Of a stretch of 23,617 bases of DNA, positions 1 through 5,641 are shown one piece after another. The stretch spans positions 1-23,617 of the forward strand of contig DAINCF010000031.1 of the NCBI GenBank assembly GCA_036732565.1, in the 5' to 3' direction. The notes below the pieces were generated by a model, which made no database searches, was not told the origin of the DNA, and was given only the letters and a program-made list of their open reading frames with translations. The stretch's first letter is position 1. Every line of letters starts with the position of its first letter. Source of the stretch: JAIVJN01 sp036732565 (GTDB lineage Bacteria > Acidobacteriota > Vicinamibacteria > Vicinamibacterales > UBA2999). Made by a program: the position numbers and the translations under genes.

Positions 1-506
1 TCACGCTCCACCGCGGCGCGATCCTTGACGTCGAAGCGCAGCCCCTGCACCGACGTCGCGCCGGTGCCAACCGACAGATCGAGGATCTCACCAATGCGCG
101 CCACTTCGTCCACGCGCACTTCAATCGAGTTGCGAGCGACGTAGCCGCGCAGCACGCGCCGCCCGTCGACCCAATCGATCTCCTGCTGGACATCGACGGT
201 GACCGTGCGAATTGCGTCCTTGGGAACGCGTGCGCCGGCCAGCTTCTCGTGCACGGCGCTCATGGCCGTCGCGTTCTGCGTCTGCGCGTCCTTCGGGCTC
301 TTCGATCGGCTCTCGGCGCCGATCGTGACCCACGCGACATCAGGCGCGGCCTTCACGATGCCTTCACCGGTGACGACGACCACGGGCTCGGGAGGCGGCT
401 GTTGCGCGAACGTCGAAGGTGGAAAGGTCATAAGCGACGACACCAGTACTGCGGACGCAGCGCAGGCCTTCAGGCCTGCGAGGGGGGCGGAGGTGCGAGC
501 GAACAC
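1..506 (-). CDS. SIMPL (DUF541) domain exported protein, 3' end outside window
   Basis: The reading frame opens at GTG 506 and runs off the left edge, so only about 168 residues are seen. The start is chosen because an AAAGGTGAG ribosome site lies just upstream and because the frame is closed by TGA immediately before it. Residues 1-35 look like a signal peptide (basic start, AAS/VLVSSL core, a PPSTFAQ cleavage region), so the protein should be periplasmic or outer-membrane associated. After this comes VVVTGEGIVKAAPDVAWVTI, the typical opening of the SIMPL/DUF541 family (E. coli YggE-like), followed by the alternating QTQNATAM, IRTVTVDV and VDEVARIGEILD segments of that fold. The biochemical role of the family is poorly defined; YggE has been linked to oxidative stress. 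It lies 41 bp downstream of the FGE-like gene on the same strand, so the two may be co-transcribed. Part of the signal-peptide coding DNA (460-479) is a repeat also found at 11613-11632. Confidence 0.85.
   Translation of the reverse strand, partial: MFARTSAPLAGLKACAASAVLVSSLMTFPPSTFAQQPPPEPVVVVTGEGIVKAAPDVAWVTIGAESRSKSPKDAQTQNATAMSAVHEKLAGARVPKDAIRTVTVDVQQEIDWVDGRRVLRGYVARNSIEVRVDEVARIGEILDLSVGTGATSVQGLRFDVKDRAAVER
460..479. repeat. 20-nt palindromic repeat inside a signal-peptide coding region
   Basis: GCGCAGGCCTTCAGGCCTGC occurs here and, identically, at 11613-11632 as one arm of a larger structure. Here it lies in the region encoding LAGLKAC of the SIMPL protein leader. Twenty identical bases in two unrelated places suggest a dispersed element. 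Confidence 0.75.
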
Positions 507-547
507 GGTAACTCACCTTTCTCAGGAGACGCTAGACTGGCTAATCT

Positions 548-1366
548 TTAGACGACATGTGCGACACGAAAGCCGATGCTGTAGGTATAGGTATCGGCCG
601 GCACACGATGGCGATGCCCACACCGTAACTGCGACACATCGTGCGTGACCCACGAGCCGCCGCGCACGACGCGAAGCCGCCCGCCCCCCGGTGTCTCTGA
701 CCCACCGCGCACATTCCGCGCGGCGGGGACCCCGGGCCCTTCCGGCTGGCGGTACGCGTCGGCGCGATACCAGTCGAATACCCATTCCCAAACGTTACCG
801 ATGACATCGTGGAGCTCGTAGCGATTGGGGTCGTACGATCCGACCGGCCGGGTGCCCCGATGGCGCTTCAACGACGGGTCGGGTAAGAAGTTCGCGCGCG
901 ACGGATCGATGTCGTCGCCCCACGGGTAGCGGAGCCCGTCGATGCCGCCGCGTGCGGCGCGCTCCCATTCGGCCTCGGTCGGCAGCCGGACCACGCGGTC
1001 GATCTTGTCACTCAGCCACCGGCAATACGCGACGGCATCCGCCCAGGTGACCAGCGTCACCGGATGACGCGCGCGCTGACGCGGGGCGTCGCCGTCGCGC
1101 CATGCGTCAGAACGTGCCAATTCGCGAAACGTCATCTCCTGCGCGGGTGACACGATGCGCGGGAGCTCACGCACACCGGGCGCAGGGTGGCCGGTCTGAC
1201 GCACGAACTCGGCGTACTGCTCGATGGTGACAGGGTGGACCGAGAGATGGAACGCCTCGACAAGTACGCGGTGGGCCGGCCGCTCGTCTTCGTCCCCATC
1301 GTCGGTGCCCATGGTGAACTCGCCCGCCGGAACCGGAATGAACCGCGGCAGCAAATCCTCTCGCAT
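548..1366 (-). CDS. Formylglycine-generating-enzyme-like (SUMF1 domain) protein, catalytic cysteines not conserved
   Basis: This 272-residue protein is almost entirely an FGE-sulfatase/SUMF1 domain. It begins F..VPAGEFTMGTDDGDEDERPAH and continues with FHLSVHPVTIEQYAEFV, HPVTLVTWADAVAYCRWLS, RLPTEAEWERAARGG, YPWGDD, IGNVWEWVFDWY and a final VRGGSW...GFR. Start ATG 1366 is preferred because the domain begins within a few residues of it. In true formylglycine-generating enzymes two cysteines lie after the GGS(Y/W) motif. Here that stretch is GGSWVTHDVSQLRCGHRHR, and a hand alignment puts Thr and Gln at the cysteine positions, with a single Cys further on. It is therefore probably an FGE-like protein with another role, as in the EgtB or PvdO branches, rather than a sulfatase activator. 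No sulfatase gene is seen in the window. It shares a 27-bp intergenic region with the divergent aminotransferase. Confidence 0.88.
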   Translation of the reverse strand: MREDLLPRFIPVPAGEFTMGTDDGDEDERPAHRVLVEAFHLSVHPVTIEQYAEFVRQTGHPAPGVRELPRIVSPAQEMTFRELARSDAWRDGDAPRQRARHPVTLVTWADAVAYCRWLSDKIDRVVRLPTEAEWERAARGGIDGLRYPWGDDIDPSRANFLPDPSLKRHRGTRPVGSYDPNRYELHDVIGNVWEWVFDWYRADAYRQPEGPGVPAARNVRGGSETPGGGRLRVVRGGSWVTHDVSQLRCGHRHRVPADTYTYSIGFRVAHVV

Positions 1367-1378
1367 GGTCCGCGCAAA

Positions 1379-1386
1379 AGTATACT
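1379..1386. promoter_or_regulatory. Symmetric -10 element shared by divergent genes
   Basis: AGTATACT is a perfect palindrome in the 27-bp gap between divergent starts 1366 and 1394. It offers a TATACT -10 hexamer on both strands. On the plus strand the hexamer ends 7 nt before the aminotransferase ATG, which would give a leaderless or nearly leaderless message. On the minus strand it ends 12 nt before the FGE-like ATG. No convincing -35 box was found on either side. Confidence 0.5.
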
Positions 1387-1393
1387 GCCCGGC

Positions 1394-2587
1394 ATGAGGC
1401 TCGAACAGTTCGAGATGGAGCGGCTGCAGTCCACCTTTGAAAACCAGGTGGAGTACAACCTTTCGGAAAGCGGTGTTCGGCCCTTGACGCCGCGCGAGCT
1501 GCTCGGCAGCGACGCGGAGACGTTGCTCGATCAACCGCTGGTGTACACCCAATCGAACGGCACGCGCGAGCTCCGCGACACCATCGCGACCCTGTATGAG
1601 GGCGCGACGGCCGATCACGTCGAAGTGACCAACGGCGGCGCCGAAGCCAACTTCGTGGCGCTGTTCCGCATGGTGGAACCCGGTGACGAAATCGCGCTGC
1701 TGGTGCCGACCTACATGCAGACCTGGGGTCTGGCGCGCGCGTTCGGCGCCACGGTGAAGGAGTGGCGGCTGATCGACGACCCGAGCGCCGGCCGCTGGCG
1801 TCCGGATCTGGACGAGCTCGACAACGTCGTGAACGCACGCACCAAGCTCATCGTCATCTGCACGCCGAACAACCCGACCGGTGCGCGTCTGACGGCCGCG
1901 GAGCTGAACGCCATTGCGGGCATCGCCGAGAAGCACGGGGCATGGATTCTGTCCGACGAGATCTATCGCGGCGCCGAGCTCGACGGCGTCGAGACCCCGT
2001 CGATGTGGGGACGCCATCCGCGCGTGATCGTGACCAGCGGACTCTCGAAAGCCTACGGGTTGCCGGGCCTGAGAATCGGCTGGGTCGTCGCCCCGCCCGA
2101 TCTCATCGCCTCGCTGTGGTCGTACCACGACTACATGACGATCGCACCGGGCGCGCTGAGCGATCGACTTGCGCGCGTGGCGCTGGGGCCCGCGCGGCGT
2201 CCAGAGCTCCTCGCCCGCACGCGTGGCATCATCCGCGCGAATCTGCCGCTCGTCGAGCAGTGGCTGCGCGATCGACACCCCGGCTTCGCGTGGATCGCGC
2301 CGGAGGCGGGCGCGATTTTGTACGTACGCTACAACCATCGCCTCAACTCGACCACGCTCGTTACCCGGCTGCGCGAGGATCACAGCGTGCTCATCGTTCC
2401 CGGCGATCATTTCGGCATGGACGGCTACCTGCGCATCGGCTTCGGTGAGCCCGCGGACTACATCATCGCCGGCCTGGCCCGCTTGCACACCCTCCTCGAA
2501 TCGCTGCCCATGGCCGAGCGCCTGGTGGTGTCTAGTGGGATGTATGATCGATTTCCACAGCGGCCGTTCCGTAGGAACGGCCGATAA
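1394..2587 (+). CDS. PLP-dependent class I/II aminotransferase
   Basis: This 397-residue fold-type I PLP enzyme has NNPTG near residue 159, DEIYRG at about 188-193 and the Schiff-base lysine in SGLSKAYGLPGLRIGW (Lys219). The TNGGAEAN segment near residue 78 would bind the PLP phosphate. The opening MRLEQFEMERLQSTFENQVEYNLSESG is diagnostic of a subgroup often annotated as aminotransferase or capreomycidine-synthase-like; the substrate cannot be told from sequence. Start ATG 1394 fits because this N-terminal motif starts there, although the frame is open further upstream. No Shine-Dalgarno is present, and a TATACT box sits 7 nt upstream. The last 18 residues (SSGMYDRFPQRPFRRNGR) and the stop are encoded by a MITE-like element that begins at 2533, so the native C-terminus has been replaced or extended. 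The next gene, homoserine dehydrogenase, suggests amino-acid metabolism. Confidence 0.92.
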   Translation: MRLEQFEMERLQSTFENQVEYNLSESGVRPLTPRELLGSDAETLLDQPLVYTQSNGTRELRDTIATLYEGATADHVEVTNGGAEANFVALFRMVEPGDEIALLVPTYMQTWGLARAFGATVKEWRLIDDPSAGRWRPDLDELDNVVNARTKLIVICTPNNPTGARLTAAELNAIAGIAEKHGAWILSDEIYRGAELDGVETPSMWGRHPRVIVTSGLSKAYGLPGLRIGWVVAPPDLIASLWSYHDYMTIAPGALSDRLARVALGPARRPELLARTRGIIRANLPLVEQWLRDRHPGFAWIAPEAGAILYVRYNHRLNSTTLVTRLREDHSVLIVPGDHFGMDGYLRIGFGEPADYIIAGLARLHTLLESLPMAERLVVSSGMYDRFPQRPFRRNGR

Positions 2588-2641
2588 ACGTTGGCCGAGC
2601 CTGGTGCTGACCACTACCGGAATCGTTGATACGCTCCACTA
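2533..2641 (+). mobile_element. MITE-like element, copy 1 (109 bp with flanking TA)
   Basis: The element is bounded by TA at both ends and has imperfect terminal inverted repeats (GTGGGATGTAT at the left; GTGGAGCGTAT as the complement of the right end). It contains a perfect 10-bp hairpin, CGGCCGTTCC-GTA-GGAACGGCCG, at 2561-2583. A second copy of the same 109-bp length lies inverted at 23037-23145 with the same ends and the same hairpin core. TA flanks suggest mobilisation by an IS630/Tc1-mariner-type transposase, but no such transposase is in the window. The left part is translated as the C-terminus of the aminotransferase, and the right end stops 7 nt before the start of the homoserine dehydrogenase. 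Confidence 0.8.
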
Positions 2642-2648
2642 GTCGCCC

Positions 2649-3713
2649 ATGAGTCGGCCAGAGCTGGCGTTCGCGCTCGTCGGGTTCGGACGCGTCGCGC
2701 GGCGCTTCGTACGGATGCTCGAGGAGCTCAGCGAACGGCTCGACTTCGACTGGCGCCTCGTCGCGCTGGCCACGCGGCATCACGGTACCGTGGTCGATCC
2801 CCGCGGCGTCGACGTGGCACGGGCCGAAGCGACGCTCGACATTCGACAGTCACTCGATCGCTTGGATCCGTCGCCGCGGCAGCGGAGCGGCATCGACGTC
2901 ATCCGCCAGGTGACCGACAGCCTTGCCGACGAAGCGAACGAGGGTCGCCTCGTCTGCATCGAAACCACGGTGCTGGATGTCGACCGTGGCGAGCCGGCGC
3001 GGGCGCACGTTCGCGCGTCGCTCGAGGGCCTCGCGCACGTGGTCACGACGAACAAGGGCCCGGTCGCGTTCGCCTACGACGAGCTCGAAGCGCTCGCCGA
3101 GTCGGTCGATCGCGTGTTCTTCTTCGAGGGCGCGGTGATGGACGGCGTGCCGATTTTCAATCTGGTGCGCGAGACGATGCCCGCGGTCGAGATCAGCGGA
3201 TTTCGAGGCATCATCAACACGACCTGCAACTACGTGCTCGCCGAATTGGAGCGCGGCACGCCGTTCGAACGCGCGCTGGCGTCGATGCAGGCATCGGGCA
3301 TCGCCGAAGCGGATCCGACGCTCGACATCGAAGGCTGGGACGCGGCGGCGAAAACGGCGGCGCTGGTCAACGTCTTGATGGAGGGCCGGATCACCCCGCA
3401 CGACGTGCTCCGCACGGGCATCGCCAGCGTGGACGTCAGCGACGCGCGGGACGCGCTCGCGCGCGGCCGGCACATCCGGCTGGTCGCGTCCGCGGCGTGG
3501 CACCAGGGCGAGCTCGAGGCCCGCGTCGAGCCCGAGCTGCTGGACGCGCACGATCCGCTGGCAGGCCTCGGTGGAACGGAGAACGCGTTGTATCTGCGCA
3601 CCAACCTGCTCGGTGAAATCGGCATCGTCCAGCGCACGAGCTCGCTGACGCAAACCGCCTACGCGTTGCTGAGCGACGTGATGCGAATCAGTCGGAGGCT
3701 GAGAGAGCTGTGA
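2649..3713 (+). CDS. hom: Homoserine dehydrogenase
   Basis: This 354-residue protein catalyses NAD(P)-dependent interconversion of aspartate semialdehyde and homoserine, the branch point to threonine and methionine. It has an N-terminal Rossmann motif (ALVGFGRVARRF, residues 8-19), the catalytic-domain motif VVTTNKGPVAF with Lys136, GFRGIINTTCNYVLAEL in place of the usual G..NGTTN..L signature, and IAEADPTLDIEGWDAAAKTAAL, which matches the ADP..D..G.D...K substrate-binding segment. It ends without an ACT domain, so it is the short form without C-terminal allosteric control. The ATG at 2649 has no Shine-Dalgarno; the sequence directly upstream is the end of the MITE-like element. Its stop codon overlaps the CoA-transferase start (TGATG), indicating a coupled operon. 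Confidence 0.93.
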   Translation: MSRPELAFALVGFGRVARRFVRMLEELSERLDFDWRLVALATRHHGTVVDPRGVDVARAEATLDIRQSLDRLDPSPRQRSGIDVIRQVTDSLADEANEGRLVCIETTVLDVDRGEPARAHVRASLEGLAHVVTTNKGPVAFAYDELEALAESVDRVFFFEGAVMDGVPIFNLVRETMPAVEISGFRGIINTTCNYVLAELERGTPFERALASMQASGIAEADPTLDIEGWDAAAKTAALVNVLMEGRITPHDVLRTGIASVDVSDARDALARGRHIRLVASAAWHQGELEARVEPELLDAHDPLAGLGGTENALYLRTNLLGEIGIVQRTSSLTQTAYALLSDVMRISRRLREL

Positions 3714-4903
3714 TGGCAGGGCCGCTGGATGGGATCACCGTGTTGGACCTGACGCGGGTGCTGTCGGGACCGTACTGCACCATGGTGCTGGGCGATCTCG
3801 GTGCGCGCGTGATCAAGGTCGAGCATCCCGTGCGCGGGGACGATACGAGGCACTGGGGTCCACCGTTTCTGGCCGGTGAGAGCGCCTACTTCCTCAGCAT
3901 CAATCGCAACAAGCAGAGCATCGGCATCGACTATCGAGACGCGGACGGGCGCGACGTGCTCGAACGCCTGCTGCCCCACGTCGACGTGGTCGTGGAGAAT
4001 TTTCGTCCCGGCACGCTGGAGCCGTACGAGCTCGACGCGATCTCGTTGCGCGCGCGGTTCCCACGGCTCGTCTATTGCTCCATCTCCGGGTACGGACAGA
4101 CGGGACCACGTCGCGACGAGCCCGGTTACGACGCCGTGATCCAAGCCGAGGGCGGGCTGATGAGCGTCACGGGCGCGGCCGACGGTCCTCCCTATCGCCT
4201 GGGCGTCGCGATCTCCGACATCGTGTCCGGCCTGTTCGCCGTGCAGGGCGTGCTCGCCGCGCTGGTCGCCCGCGGACGGAGTGGCGAGGGCCAGATCATC
4301 GACATCAGCATGCTGGATGCAACGTCGGCGCTGCTGACGTATCAAGCCGGCACTCATTTCGCCACGGGGAAGGCGCCGGTGAGGATCGGCAACCGCCATC
4401 CCAACATCGCGCCGTACGAGAACTTCGCCGCCTCGGACGGCGACCTCGTCATCGCGGTCGGCAACGACGCCCTCTGGAAGCGCTTCTGCGAGGCGATCGG
4501 CTTGCCCGATCTGGCGGCCGACCCGCGTTTCGTGAACAACTTAGCGCGAGTCACGAACTATCCGGCGTTGAAAGCCATCCTCGACGAGGTCTTTGCCCGT
4601 GAGACCCGGGCGACGTGGATCGATCGCCTCAGGGCCGCGGGCGTGCCGTGCGGCTCGGTGCGGGACATCGGCGAGCTCTTCCGAGATCCGCACGTCCTCG
4701 CCCGCGAGATGGTCGCCACGGTCCCTCACGCGACGATCGGCGACGTCAACGTCATCGGCTCGCCGATCAAGCTCTCAAACACGCCGGCGACCGTGCGGAC
4801 GGCGCCACCCACGCTTGGGCAGCACGCCGACGCGATCATGCGCGAGCTGGGGTACGATGACGAGACAATCGCTCGCCTGCGCGCGAAACTCGTGATCGCT
4901 TAA
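3713..4903 (+). CDS. Class III CoA transferase (CaiB/BaiF family)
   Basis: This 396-residue protein would move coenzyme A between carboxylic acids through an aspartyl-CoA mixed anhydride. It begins GPLDGITVLDLTRVLSGPYCTMVLGDLGARVIKVE, the family's signature N-terminus. It continues with FLSINRNKQSIGID, VVVENFRPGTLE, SISGYGQTGP and the catalytic-Asp segment RRDEPGYDAVIQAEGGLMSVTG (Asp140). It also has the C-terminal RAAGVPCGSV and RDPHV motifs, and its length is normal for the family. The substrate is not predictable. ATG 3713 overlaps the TGA of hom; an alternative GTG lies 3 nt upstream, and a GGAGG at 3694-3698 could serve either. The overlap implies translational coupling with homoserine dehydrogenase, an unusual pairing for which I see no metabolic explanation. 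Confidence 0.93.
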   Translation: MAGPLDGITVLDLTRVLSGPYCTMVLGDLGARVIKVEHPVRGDDTRHWGPPFLAGESAYFLSINRNKQSIGIDYRDADGRDVLERLLPHVDVVVENFRPGTLEPYELDAISLRARFPRLVYCSISGYGQTGPRRDEPGYDAVIQAEGGLMSVTGAADGPPYRLGVAISDIVSGLFAVQGVLAALVARGRSGEGQIIDISMLDATSALLTYQAGTHFATGKAPVRIGNRHPNIAPYENFAASDGDLVIAVGNDALWKRFCEAIGLPDLAADPRFVNNLARVTNYPALKAILDEVFARETRATWIDRLRAAGVPCGSVRDIGELFRDPHVLAREMVATVPHATIGDVNVIGSPIKLSNTPATVRTAPPTLGQHADAIMRELGYDDETIARLRAKLVIA

Positions 4904-4908
4904 AAGCC

Positions 4909-5047
4909 AAGGTGCACAGGGTGCCCAAGGTGCGCAGGGTGCCCGGGGTGCCTCGGGTGCGCAGGGTGCCGACGTCAACGCACTTCGGGCACCTGGGCAC
5001 CTGGGCACCGCGGGCACCTCGGGCACCTCGGGCACCTCGGGCACCTT
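4909..5047. repeat. Giant inverted repeat built from 9-nt tandem units
   Basis: The left arm (4909-4970) is seven head-to-tail units of the form NNGGTGCNC. The right arm (4986-5047) is the complementary array of GGGCACC units. The arms are 62 nt each and separated by a 15-nt loop (4971-4985). Units differ slightly (AAGGTGCAC, AGGGTGCCC, GGGGTGCCT), so pairing is imperfect. It fills the gap between the CoA transferase and the next gene and could form a long hairpin or cruciform. Its function is unknown. Confidence 0.9.
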
Positions 5048-5061
5048 ACCTTTAGATTCCC

Positions 5062-5490
5062 ATGCCAGACATCGCACTTGTTCGAAAACGGCTGCGCCAG
5101 ACGATGGATGCGGCGCGAAGGGAAGCTGGCTTGCGTCGCGAGCGCAGTGATGCGGCGCGTCAGACGTTCGAGCGCTGGCTCGAAGAGACGGCGACGCCAG
5201 TGTTTCGTGCGTTCGCCAACGCGCTGCGCGGCGAGGGGCTGCCGTTCGAGGTCATGACGCCGTCCGCCGCTGTGCGTCTCGTGCCCGACCGCAATCGCGA
5301 CGAAGGCATCACCCTGGAGTTGGAAGACAGCAGCGATCCGCCCATCGTCATGTTGAGCGTGACCAAGGGCCGAGGCAGCCGCATGACGCGAACGGAGCGG
5401 CCGATCAAGACCGGGGCGCCGATCGATCAGATCACGGAAGAGGATCTCGTCTCACTGCTGCTGGAAGAGTTGAAGCCCTGGATGGTTTAA
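5062..5490 (+). CDS. Small conserved-looking protein of unknown function
   Basis: I do not recognise a family for this 142-residue protein. Residues 1-50 are strongly charged and likely helical (MPDIALVRKRLRQTMDAARR, then RERSDAARQTFERWLEE), suggesting a coiled coil or a nucleic-acid or partner-binding helix. The middle (PFEVMTPSAAVRLVPDRNRDEGITLELEDSSDPPIVMLSV) looks like a beta sheet, and the end, ITEEDLVSLLLEELKPWMV, is an acidic amphipathic helix. There is no signal peptide or membrane segment. Codon use and third-position GC match the neighbours, which supports it being a real gene. The ATG follows the 62-nt inverted array by 14 nt and has no Shine-Dalgarno. The gene is followed at once by the heptamer array and is convergent with the PilT-like gene. 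Confidence 0.75.
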   Translation: MPDIALVRKRLRQTMDAARREAGLRRERSDAARQTFERWLEETATPVFRAFANALRGEGLPFEVMTPSAAVRLVPDRNRDEGITLELEDSSDPPIVMLSVTKGRGSRMTRTERPIKTGAPIDQITEEDLVSLLLEELKPWMV

Positions 5491-5492
5491 TC

Positions 5493-5634
5493 TCGGCAGT
5501 CGGCAGTCGGGAGTCGGGAGTCGGGAGTCGGGAGTCGGGAGTCGGGAGTCGGGAGTCGGCAGTCGGGAGTCGGCAGTCGGCAGTCGGCAGTCACGAACGA
5601 GCGGGCCTCACAAGACTGCCGACTCCCGACTGCC
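5493..5634. repeat. Heptamer tandem array (TCGGGAG/TCGGCAG) with inverted tail
   Basis: Fourteen consecutive 7-nt units run from 5493 to 5590: two TCGGCAG, seven TCGGGAG, one TCGGCAG, one TCGGGAG and three TCGGCAG. After a 23-nt spacer, three units in reverse orientation (GACTGCCGACTCCCGACTGC and one more C) occupy 5614-5634 and can pair with the end of the array. It sits between the convergent genes ending at 5490 and 5642, where such a hairpin could act as a two-way terminator. It resembles the short tandemly repeated heptamers known from some cyanobacterial and other genomes. Confidence 0.92.
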
Positions 5635-5641
5635 GGCCTCC

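Noticed and set aside
1367..2614. Minus-strand open frame continuing upstream of the FGE-like domain to 2614
   Set aside because: It is antisense to the aminotransferase, shows no domain and is rich in residues produced by GC-rich antisense reading. The FGE domain starts right after ATG 1366.
5493..5590. CRISPR array
   Set aside because: The units are 7 nt head-to-tail without spacers, and no cas gene is present.
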